A DNA stretch of 6,193 nt, from assembly GCA_902493665.1 (NCBI GenBank), contig CABUQL010000083.1, positions 1 through 6,193 of the forward strand, read 5' to 3'. Origin of the DNA: an uncultured Eubacteriales bacterium (GTDB lineage: Bacteria; Bacillota; Clostridia; UMGS1810). A program made the translations under genes and the position numbers. The stretch's first letter is position 1, and each line of letters starts with the position of its first letter. Below are positions 1 through 4,622 of this stretch, one piece after another. Below the pieces are notes generated by a model. The model was not told the DNA's origin. It did not search any database and was given only the letters and a program-made list of their open reading frames with translations.

Positions 1-270
1 ATAAAACAAAAACTTATATGTATATCGATCAAAACTATTTTGATTTTTAAATACTTTAATAAATGGTAATTGAGATATAAGTTCATATGTTTGATTTTTT
101 TCTAAACTTGGTATAGTTTTACCGAAATAATATATTAGAATATCTAATTTGGTAGTTGCCTTCAAAGGAACAAACCGGGGTAATGTTGAATAAAAAGGTT
201 CATCAAATAATGTATCTGACAACATAAGTATTTCGATGCCATCAATTGAAAAATTATATTTATGTCTCAT
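1..270 (-). CDS. 5' part of a protein, possibly an HprK-like kinase of a RiPP cassette (cut by the left edge)
   Basis: An open frame of 90 codons starts at ATG 270-268 and is still open at the window edge, so only the N-terminus is visible. It begins MRHKYNFSIDGIEILMLSD and continues with an acidic/aromatic stretch, then TTKLDILIYYFGKTIP. The start lies inside the last codons of the radical SAM gene (11-base overlap), which points to translational coupling and one operon. The pattern of a short Tyr/Phe-rich strand, an xSD turn, then a D-I-x-I strand ending in Pro recalls the N-termini of HPr-kinase-like proteins found beside PqqD and radical SAM genes, including the ScmC and lasso-peptide kinase types. 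This is inference from pattern memory: the diagnostic P-loop would lie off the window. It could equally be another tailoring enzyme or a protein of unknown family. That a gene is here is much surer than what it does. Confidence 0.7.
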   Translation of the reverse strand, partial: MRHKYNFSIDGIEILMLSDTLFDEPFYSTLPRFVPLKATTKLDILIYYFGKTIPSLEKNQTYELISQLPFIKVFKNQNSFDRYTYKFLFY

Positions 271-1324
271 AATTTTTTTGTTTCCTTGCTTTTTCATATC
301 CAAGTTTTCCATATTCACAATACCATTTAGGGGGTGTAAACATACTTCCTGATTCTAATAAAAATCTTCCTGGGCAATATCGACAGTAATCAATGTATGT
401 GCAACTCCTGCATTTCATATTTTCGGGCATCAATTGGTTTACTATTCTTTCAAAATGCCTAATTCCTTCTAATAATGATCCATAGCTTAAATCGTATGGG
501 AAAATGCGCAGTTGTGCACAGGCGTAGAGTTCACCTCTTGCGTTAATACAAAAACTGTTTTTTCCTGCGCCACATTTAAACAGCATTTCCTTTGTTTCAT
601 ATATCCCTAGAGTTGAACTATATTGATGAATTGTCGGTTCTATTTCATAATTATCTTCTAATTGCACCACATCATATGGATCCAATCTATTGCATAATGT
701 ATTTTCTGATTGGTCAAGAGAATTAATAATTACACCATCATATCTGATCTTTTTTCCATACCTTTCTGCAAAACTATTTAATTCTTGTATATGGTGAACA
801 TTGTGTGTCGTTAAAGAAACTTTGAGATCAAAGTTGATTTCAGTATCAACAAGAGTTTGAAGAACATTGCCTACTTGTTGATATGCACATCTCCTTTTTG
901 TAAAATCTGAATAACTTTTTTCATTCCAACCATACAGCGTGATTTCCAGTTTGTCCGGTTTATATGCATCTAAAAAAGAGATAATCTTCGCGTCTAAATT
1001 ATAGCCGTTAGAAAAAAGTGTAATTACAAAACCGAGATCATAAGCATGCCGATATATTTCAAAGAAATGAGGGTGAAGGATTGCCTCGCCACCCGTTATC
1101 AATAGTTTGATACAACCCAATTGTTTCAACTCATCAAGTATTCTTATTGCTAGATTTTTATCTATAGATTCATTATCATTCTTTAATTTGGAAGGAATAT
1201 AACAATGACCACATCTAAAATTGCATGAATTCGTTATCTCAAACATAGCATACAATGGAAGATATTCTTGTGTTTTGTCTATATAACGATTCAAAACATT
1301 TAAATAAAAATCTATATTTTCCAT
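260..1324 (-). CDS. radical SAM/SPASM peptide-modifying enzyme
   Basis: This 354-residue protein should use S-adenosylmethionine and iron-sulfur clusters to modify a ribosomally made peptide in the cytoplasm. The radical SAM motif CNFRCGHC places cluster-binding Cys at 34, 38 and 41, followed by the SAM-binding TGGE at 77-80. The C-terminal SPASM domain is complete: C251, then G264 and C269 (C-x12-G-x4-C), C305-x2-C308-x5-C314-x2-C317, and C336, enough for two auxiliary clusters. The C314-C317 gap is two residues where the common SPASM pattern has three. The middle part (RYDGVIINSLD, near 194-204) resembles enzymes that sit beside PqqD and HprK-like genes. The start ATG follows GGGGAG by 12 bases, a slightly long gap; the PqqD-like gene ends 22 bases upstream. 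The reaction (thioether, C-C bond, epimerisation or other) cannot be read from the sequence. The family call is firm; the substrate is inferred from the adjacent precursor. Confidence 0.95.
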   Translation of the reverse strand: MENIDFYLNVLNRYIDKTQEYLPLYAMFEITNSCNFRCGHCYIPSKLKNDNESIDKNLAIRILDELKQLGCIKLLITGGEAILHPHFFEIYRHAYDLGFVITLFSNGYNLDAKIISFLDAYKPDKLEITLYGWNEKSYSDFTKRRCAYQQVGNVLQTLVDTEINFDLKVSLTTHNVHHIQELNSFAERYGKKIRYDGVIINSLDQSENTLCNRLDPYDVVQLEDNYEIEPTIHQYSSTLGIYETKEMLFKCGAGKNSFCINARGELYACAQLRIFPYDLSYGSLLEGIRHFERIVNQLMPENMKCRSCTYIDYCRYCPGRFLLESGSMFTPPKWYCEYGKLGYEKARKQKNYET

Positions 1325-1346
1325 GAATAATTTCTTCTCCCCCCAA

Positions 1347-1649
1347 TTAAATGAATTTTATTGCTTCTTTTTCATGAAGTTCATTTAAAAAAGCGCATAT
1401 ATCATCATGTATTTGAACATTTTCTACATGAGGAAACATACTACTCACAAGCGTTATAATATCTTCTACAGTTTTATCCCTTTTATCTCCAATAGAATCC
1501 CATATTAATTTAGCTAGCGAACTTATCTCAATTAGATCAATTAAAACCGGATTATTTGGTGAAATAGGGATAAGAACAACACCGTTCTTTATAGGCTCTT
1601 CATAATACTTTCCTGTTTTTGTAATATAGCTTTTCATCTTGTTTTTCAT
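1347..1649 (-). CDS. PqqD-like RiPP precursor-binding protein (RRE domain)
   Basis: This 100-residue protein has the length and layout of stand-alone PqqD-type RiPP recognition elements, which bind the leader of a precursor and present it to the radical SAM partner. Two beta-strand stretches (about residues 22-30 and 35-41) are followed by ISSLAKLIWDSIGDK (43-57), matching the family's helix that normally reads LN-x-T/S-A-x-x-IW. Then come TVEDIITLVSSMFP and a last helix with FLNELHEKEAIKFI, matching the 'FL-x-x-L-x-x-x-G-x-I' end. ATG 1649-1647 is chosen because AAGGAGG (1655-1661) lies five bases upstream; a second ATG four codons in is too far from it. It sits 71 bases after the precursor gene and 22 before the radical SAM gene, all on one strand. 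The Asn usual in the helix motif is absent, a mild divergence. Confidence 0.85.
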   Translation of the reverse strand: MKNKMKSYITKTGKYYEEPIKNGVVLIPISPNNPVLIDLIEISSLAKLIWDSIGDKRDKTVEDIITLVSSMFPHVENVQIHDDICAFLNELHEKEAIKFI

Positions 1650-1720
1650 ATTAGCCTCCTTTTCAAAACACCCGGGGAAAGCCCTTGCTTACTTAGCTTT
1701 AATTTTCTTGGAAAAATATA

Positions 1721-1834
1721 TTAGCAATTAGGACCAGCTTGAGAAGAATTGTTGCAATTTCCGCAAGCAAACATGATGGGAGTTTCCTCCAAATTAATTG
1801 TGACAACTTTAATTTCGGGCTTCTCGTAAATCAA
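1721..1834 (-). CDS. putative Cys-rich RiPP precursor peptide with TTG start
   Basis: A 37-codon frame, too short for usual gene calls, ends at TAA 1723-1721 just upstream of the PqqD and radical SAM genes. An in-frame TAA (1837-1835) directly precedes TTG 1834-1832, so TTG is the only workable start; AAGGAG lies eight bases before it. The N-terminal part (IYEKPEIKVVTINLEETPI) has the KPE-I-K-V-V pattern seen in leaders of many clostridial RiPP precursors. The C-terminal part is the likely core: ACGNCNNSSQAGPNC, with Cys at 24, 27 and 37 and the last residue Cys. Met21-Phe22-Ala23 marks the change from leader to core. Position, size, leader style and core composition fit a substrate of the adjacent radical SAM enzyme. 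The mature structure is unknown; thioether bridges from the three Cys (ranthipeptide- or sactipeptide-like) are one option, and the Ser pair could be a target of the possible kinase. No close named family was recognised with certainty. Confidence 0.75.
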   Translation of the reverse strand: MIYEKPEIKVVTINLEETPIMFACGNCNNSSQAGPNC

Positions 1835-1842
1835 TTAGTTTT

Positions 1843-1848
1843 CTCCTT
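1843..1848 (-). promoter_or_regulatory. ribosome binding site that decides the TTG start of the precursor
   Basis: AAGGAG on the minus strand, eight bases upstream of TTG 1834-1832. No ATG or GTG lies at a suitable distance in that frame, and the frame is closed by TAA immediately before the TTG, so this site supports use of the unusual start codon. Confidence 0.7.
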
Positions 1849-1970
1849 TCTTATGTTTATTTTATGTTTAGGTGGGCTTCCCCCGATGTTCATAAAACGG
1901 GAATATTGGGCAGAATTTTAATAAACCAGCATTTGCTTTATTCTCCATTAATCAATAATTTTCTTTTGTT

Positions 1971-2460
1971 TCATTCAAATTCCATAATTTGGCGGTTATA
2001 TTCTCCGTAATAAAAGAAACACAGCGGGCATCCATCTACATAACGGCATTCCCCACAAGTAGGAATTTTTTCGGTTCTAAATTTGTGTTTACCGCGAACA
2101 AAAGTATCCCAATATTTTGATTTTTCTATATTTTCTATTTCTGCCGAATTAATATTAATAATTTCTTTTTTGGTAAATATTGTTATGCAACGCTAATTTT
2201 CCAGATTTCATCTGAAATATCAAGCACGGATGAACGTTGCCTTTCTATTCTATATACCACACATATTCTCCTGAGCAGCACAAAATGTTTTTCAAATTAT
2301 AAATAATATGCGCGCTATAATCGACAGATAGATACTCGCAAAATCTAGGGCGCATATCAATTTGAAGAGGTATGCAATGTTTCGTTAATTTTTTGATACT
2401 ATGCTTTATATCTATAATAGGAGCTACGAATTTGTTTTTTGCAAAATTGGGGCTGTAATT
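1971..2460 (-). pseudogene. decayed C-terminal part of a second radical SAM/SPASM enzyme
   Basis: Read in two frames, this stretch gives a recognisable SPASM end without its radical SAM core. The first frame (2460 to about 2160) contains CCSGEYVWYIE, then an in-frame TAG (2247-2245), then KGNVHPCLIF, the usual 'C-x-x-G-x-x-x-x-x-I-x-x-x-G-x-V-x-P-C' block. Near a six-A run at about 2165 the coding signal moves to another frame, giving INSAEIENIEKSKYWDTF and then IPTCGECRYVDGCPLC, a C-x2-C-x5-C-x2-C cluster motif, ending at TGA 1973-1971. The CxxxCxxC region is missing: upstream lie frame stops, a folded leader and a promoter. Truncation, one nonsense codon and one frameshift together make a relic far more likely than a working gene. 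It differs clearly from the intact radical SAM protein downstream, so it is not a simple duplicate. It lies on the same strand and upstream of the precursor, so the cassette probably once had two radical SAM enzymes. Confidence 0.75.
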
Positions 2461-2492
2461 TCATTTTGCAATTTGCGTTTAATTTGATTTTT

Positions 2493-2541
2493 AAAACCCG
2501 CACAAGCGTGCCATAATAAAGAGCAAACGCATGTGCGGGTT
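2493..2541 (-). terminator. candidate intrinsic terminator in the leader of the RiPP transcript
   Basis: AACCCGCACA and TGTGCGGGTT (2495-2504 and 2532-2541) form a perfect 10-bp stem. The 27-base loop can itself pair partly through GCGT/ACGC. On the minus strand the stem runs into GGGTTTTAA, a short T tract, so it could end transcription started at 2620-2648. The T tract is short and the loop long, so it may be a weak or conditional terminator. On the plus strand no T tract follows. Confidence 0.5.
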
Positions 2542-2582
2542 CGGAAGTCTCGGGTGGGGAAATGCGTTTCGCACTTACGCTT
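2495..2582 (-). ncRNA. leader RNA with mutually exclusive stems (candidate attenuator)
   Basis: Three complementary pairs overlap here. Pair 1 is 2495-2504 with 2532-2541 (10 bp, the candidate terminator). Pair 2 is AAACGCAT 2525-2532 with ATGCGTTT 2562-2569 (8 bp). Pair 3 is AAGCGT 2504-2509 with ACGCTT 2577-2582 (6 bp) and encloses pair 2. Pairs 2 and 3 can form together but compete with pair 1, the usual logic of an antiterminator against a terminator. The segment begins some 30 bases after the expected start of transcription from the 2620-2648 promoter. No known riboswitch or T-box core sequence was recognised. That it regulates the downstream genes is inference. Confidence 0.45.
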
Positions 2583-2619
2583 TGGAGACGTTATCTTTTT
2601 ATGAATTTTTTCTGGATTA

Positions 2620-2648
2620 AGTATAACACAATCGTCATATTTTGTCAA
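2620..2648 (-). promoter_or_regulatory. strong sigma-A type promoter firing toward the RiPP cassette
   Basis: On the minus strand TTGACA (2648-2643) and TATACT (2625-2620) are separated by exactly 17 bases, close to the consensus. Transcription would start near 2613 and run through the folded leader, the radical SAM relic, the precursor and the modifying genes. No comparably good promoter was found directly before the precursor. Confidence 0.75.
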
Positions 2649-2719
2649 TTCAAAAATTTCTACTGCTTGCAAAATTGTAAACGTGCACAAATAACAGGCA
2701 AAAATATTCCACTATCATA

Positions 2720-2890
2720 TCACGTTTTGTATAATGCGCACAAGTACGCTGACAAAAAAACGATTAATATGCCGGACAGAAACCTTGCTTCATTTTCTTC
2801 TATGCTTCTGTTACTACATTGGTTGCCCCGAATCTCAGTCTGAACACACATGCATTTGTTATTCCGGCGTTGCGTTATATGACAATCCAT
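2720..2890 (-). CDS. doubtful 56-codon frame with one membrane-like segment
   Basis: ATG 2890-2888 opens a frame that ends at TGA 2722-2720. The N-terminal half is polar with several Cys and charged residues; the C-terminal half has a hydrophobic run, FLSGILIVFLSAYLCALY, that could span a membrane. There is no ribosome site in front of the ATG, and the frame is open only a few codons further upstream. Both strands carry overlapping short frames here, so this may be chance or a decayed fragment. No family was recognised. Confidence 0.2.
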   Translation of the reverse strand: MDCHITQRRNNKCMCVQTEIRGNQCSNRSIEENEARFLSGILIVFLSAYLCALYKT

Positions 2891-2992
2891 TTCAATTACT
2901 TGAGATACTTTCGATTAAGCACTATACTGCCGATGTCCGTATGCAGTAAAAAATTCTTCGTTTTCTTCATGAGATAAATCCATAAATCAGTT

Positions 2993-3016
2993 TTTTCTGT
3001 TTTTATAAACAGAAAA
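2993..3016. repeat. perfect AT-rich inverted repeat
   Basis: TTTTCTGTTT (2993-3002) and AAACAGAAAA (3007-3016) form a 10-bp stem around TTAT. It has only two G-C pairs and no T tract on the far side in either direction, so it is a poor terminator; it may be a protein site or a relic. Confidence 0.5.
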
Positions 3017-3177
3017 TTCCCCTCGAATGAAGTATAAAAAATTACTGTATTACTATATCTCATTATAGATTATTTACTGAACGAAACCTGAATTATATCA
3101 AAAAGGAGTTACAACTGAAATCTAATCCGTTTTTTGCTGTCCGCAAAAAGTTCAATTAAATAATACTTTACGACGTA

Positions 3178-3206
3178 TTGACATTGGGCTTTATATATGG
3201 TAAAAT
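3178..3206 (+). promoter_or_regulatory. strong promoter of a short transcription unit
   Basis: TTGACA (3178-3183) and TAAAAT (3201-3206) with a 17-base spacer. Transcription should start near 3213 and would meet the terminator at 3346-3377, giving an RNA of roughly 160 bases that contains the 35-codon frame. Confidence 0.75.
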
Positions 3207-3239
3207 AACCAAAAAGATTTTAAGGCGGAGGGCAACGAG

Positions 3240-3347
3240 ATGGGAACGGTGTTTGTTTACAAAACGAATTGCCGAAAAAAAGTGCCTTTTTACCCCGTTT
3301 TTTCAAATTCTTATTCCGCCGACAATAATATAACCACCGACTTTTAA
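3240..3347 (+). CDS. small protein of unknown function, 35 residues, or the body of a small RNA
   Basis: ATG 3240-3242 follows GGAGG by eight bases (AAGGCGGAGG at 3221-3230), and the frame ends at TAA 3345-3347, inside the first bases of a strong terminator. Together with the promoter at 3178-3206 this is a complete, self-contained gene. The protein starts MGTVFVYKTNCRKKVPFYPV, is basic in its first half and ends acidic (DNNITTDF). It has no membrane segment, no signal peptide and a single Cys. It is not recognised. GGCGGA of the ribosome site can pair with TCCGCC at 3314-3319 near the end of the frame, so translation may depend on RNA folding. It contains only one Arg codon, so it does not look like an arginine attenuation peptide despite lying before argC. 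A non-coding RNA with a chance frame is the main alternative. Confidence 0.45.
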   Translation: MGTVFVYKTNCRKKVPFYPVFSNSYSADNNITTDF

Positions 3348-3467
3348 GCGTTTCTTCGGAAACGCTTTTTTCTTTTTCCGTACAGCGTTTTTTCAATATA
3401 TACAATTCATATATTTGATATACGCCTGTGTTTGTACGAATTGCCGTTTTTTAACTTTTTCAAATTA
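3249..3467 (+). repeat. degenerate direct repeat in three ordered blocks
   Basis: GTGTTTGT, CGAATTGCCG and TTTTTCAAATT occur in the same order twice: at 3249-3256, 3265-3274 and 3299-3309, and again at 3428-3435, 3437-3446 and 3456-3466. The second copy is shorter between the blocks. This suggests an old partial duplication of the small-gene region, one copy lying just before the argC promoter. Confidence 0.4.
3346..3377 (+). terminator. strong intrinsic terminator with UUCG tetraloop
   Basis: AAGCGTTTC (3346-3354), loop TTCG and GAAACGCTT (3359-3367) make a perfect 9-bp stem with a very stable loop, followed by TTTTCTTTTT. It begins within the stop codon of the small frame at 3240-3347 and should keep that transcript from entering the arginine operon. 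Confidence 0.9.
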
Positions 3468-3472
3468 AGATA

Positions 3473-3501
3473 TTGCATAAATGCTCAAAAAGTGCTATTA
3501 T
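3473..3501 (+). promoter_or_regulatory. promoter of the arginine operon (extended -10)
   Basis: TTGCAT (3473-3478), 17 bases, then TATTAT (3496-3501) preceded by TGC, giving an extended -10 (TGnTATTAT). The weak -35 is offset by the TG element. Transcription should start near 3508, leaving an untranslated leader of about 115 bases before argC. ARG-box-like sites overlap both the -35 region and the start point. Confidence 0.6.
3474..3487 (+). promoter_or_regulatory. ARG-box-like site 1 (over the -35 region)
   Basis: TGCATAAATGCTCA matches the arginine-repressor consensus TGAAT-WWWW-ATTCA at seven of ten outer positions with an all-A/T centre. Alone it would be weak; its spacing with the next two sites supports it. 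Confidence 0.4.
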
Positions 3502-3504
3502 ATA

Positions 3505-3518
3505 TGCATAACAATTCA
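3505..3518 (+). promoter_or_regulatory. ARG-box-like site 2 (at the transcription start)
   Basis: TGCATAACAATTCA matches TGAAT-WWWW-ATTCA at nine of ten outer positions, the best of the three. It covers the expected start of transcription, where a bound ArgR/AhrC-type repressor would block initiation. Confidence 0.6.
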
Positions 3519-3534
3519 TTTATATGCAGTTTTG

Positions 3535-3548
3535 TGAATAATTATCCT
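3535..3548 (+). promoter_or_regulatory. ARG-box-like site 3 (downstream)
   Basis: TGAATAATTATCCT matches eight of ten outer positions with an all-A/T centre. Its centre lies 30 bases from site 2, about three helical turns, so it would face the same side of the DNA. Confidence 0.45.
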
Positions 3549-3572
3549 TACAGCAAATCAGGTCGCACATAA

Positions 3573-3589
3573 AATCCGCAAGTCGGATT
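3573..3589 (+). other. small hairpin in the argC leader
   Basis: AATCCG and CGGATT pair around CAAGT, with further A/T pairing outside (CATAAA with TTTATG, small bulge). It ends about 35 bases before the argC start. No T tract follows, so it is not a terminator; a role in RNA stability or translation is possible but unproven. Confidence 0.35.
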
Positions 3590-3624
3590 ATTTATGCAAC
3601 GGCTTCGAAAGACGGTGAAAAAGA

Positions 3625-4557
3625 GTGAAAAAGGTATTTATCGACGGCAAGGCGGGAACGACGGGGCTTCGGATATACGAAAGGCTCGGACAGAGAGACG
3701 ACATCGAACTGCTGACGCTTGCCGAGGAAGACAGGAAAAATGCGGAAAAGCGCAAAGCGGCGTTAAACGATGCGGACATTGCTTTTTTGTGTCTGCCCGA
3801 CGATGCGGCGATCGAAGCGGTGAAAATGATAGAAAATCCGAACACCGTGGTTATTGACACATCGACGGCGCACCGAACGGCAAACGGTTGGATATACGGT
3901 TTTCCCGAACTCGGTAAGGATTTTTCAGACAGACTGAAAAGCGCGAAAAGAATAGCTGTTCCGGGGTGTCACGCAAGCGGCTTTATCGCTCTTGTAAAAC
4001 CGTTGATTGACGAAAAAGTTATCGACCCGAGTATAAAACTGTGCTGTCATTCGCTGACGGGTTACAGCGGCGGCGGAAAAAAGATGATAGCGCAATATGA
4101 ACAGGACGGCAGGGACAAACTTTTGGAAGCGCCGAGACAGTACGGTCTGACGCAGAACCACAAGCACCTGAAAGAAATGCAGGCGATAACGGGGCTTGAA
4201 AACGCACCGATATTCTGTCCTGTTGTGGCGCCGTTTTACAGCGGAATGGAAGTGACCTTTCCCCTGTTCGTTTCCGATTTGCAAAACGGTGTCGGAGCGA
4301 ATGAAATCAAAGAGATATACAAATCCAAATACGCATCCGCGATAGTCTCTTATGAAGATAAGGCGGCGGACGGAATGCTTTCCGCGGCAACGATGTCGGG
4401 TTTGGATTCAATGAAGATATGCGTTTTCGGGAACGATGAAAGAATGCTTCTGACGGCGGTTTACGACAACCTCGGAAAAGGCGCGTCGGGTGCGGCGGTA
4501 GAAGTTATGAATATAATTCTCGGCAAAGACGAAACAAGCGGGCTGAATATAACGTAA
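3625..4557 (+). CDS. argC: N-acetyl-gamma-glutamyl-phosphate reductase (short type)
   Basis: This cytoplasmic enzyme reduces N-acetylglutamyl phosphate to the semialdehyde with NADPH, the third step of arginine synthesis. At 310 residues it is the shorter of the two ArgC types. The N-terminal nucleotide-binding loop reads DGKAGTTGLRI (7-17); LCLPDDAAIE (55-64) and IDTSTAHR (77-84) are typical of the Rossmann half. The catalytic Cys115 sits in PGCHASG (113-119). GYSGGGKK (146-153) and HKHLKEM (179-185) follow, and the end carries LGKGASGAAVEVMNI (283-297). The GTG start is supported by an in-frame TGA three codons upstream (3616-3618), leaving no earlier start; the ribosome site is weak, only GGTGA. 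It is the first gene of argC-argJ-argB, behind an ARG-box array. Its G+C-richer codon use differs strongly from the RiPP genes to the left. Confidence 0.97.
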   Translation: MKKVFIDGKAGTTGLRIYERLGQRDDIELLTLAEEDRKNAEKRKAALNDADIAFLCLPDDAAIEAVKMIENPNTVVIDTSTAHRTANGWIYGFPELGKDFSDRLKSAKRIAVPGCHASGFIALVKPLIDEKVIDPSIKLCCHSLTGYSGGGKKMIAQYEQDGRDKLLEAPRQYGLTQNHKHLKEMQAITGLENAPIFCPVVAPFYSGMEVTFPLFVSDLQNGVGANEIKEIYKSKYASAIVSYEDKAADGMLSAATMSGLDSMKICVFGNDERMLLTAVYDNLGKGASGAAVEVMNIILGKDETSGLNIT

Positions 4558-4560
4558 AGA

Positions 4561-4620
4561 GTGAAAGAACCAAGACAAAGAGTGAAAATGTACGCGAAGA
4601 GCGGAAAACGGAGTATATGA
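4561..4620 (+). CDS. possible 19-codon minicistron between argC and argJ
   Basis: The whole gap between argC and argJ is open in one frame: GTG at 4561, an internal ATG at 4588, and TGA 4618-4620 overlapping the ATG at 4617 as ATGA. The encoded peptide, MKEPRQRVKMYAKSGKRSI, has three Arg and five Lys. Its translation could deliver ribosomes to argJ and respond to arginine supply, but there is no clear ribosome site and the length allows chance. AAGAGTGAAA at its start also occurs at the argC start and at 4578-4587. Confidence 0.2.
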   Translation: MKEPRQRVKMYAKSGKRSI

Positions 4621-4622
4621 AT

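Larger units (their letters stand above)
2649..3177. other. largely non-coding AT-rich gap
   Basis: Apart from the doubtful minus-strand frame at 2720-2890 and the palindrome at 2993-3016, no gene with a ribosome site and family-like sequence was seen on either strand. The frames at 2562-2843 and 2734-2949 (plus) lack ribosome sites and read as low-complexity translation. A good ribosome site AAAAGGAG (3101-3108, plus) is followed only by CTG and 14 codons to a stop. Confidence 0.5.

Noticed and set aside
1739..1921. 60-codon plus-strand frame
   Set aside because: It is antisense to the precursor peptide and its ribosome site, and has no ribosome site of its own.
1868..1948. 26-codon minus-strand frame (MENKANAGLLKFCPIFPFYE...)
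   Set aside because: It lies between the relic and the precursor but has no ribosome site and no leader-like pattern; a second precursor cannot be supported.
2245..2247. TAG in the radical SAM relic read as a recoded amino acid
   Set aside because: The same gene also has a frameshift and lacks its core, so decay explains the stop more simply.
2495..2560. Similarity of the hairpin and following G-rich stretch to a group II intron domain V and 3' end
   Set aside because: The loop is too long, the conserved domain V bulge and catalytic triad are not placed correctly, and no intron-encoded protein is nearby.
2424..2690. 88-codon minus-strand frame
   Set aside because: It lies across the 2620-2648 promoter and the folded leader, has no ribosome site, and its last part is out of frame with the radical SAM relic.
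2562..2949. Two overlapping plus-strand frames of 93 and 71 codons
   Set aside because: No ribosome sites, no recognisable domains, and they overlap a promoter and each other.
3220..3380. T-box leader before argC
   Set aside because: No T-box sequence with a terminator/antiterminator pair was found, and the terminator directly follows a short frame with its own ribosome site.
3588..3860. Frames overlapping the start of argC on both strands
   Set aside because: Shadows of argC; the argC frame carries all the family motifs.
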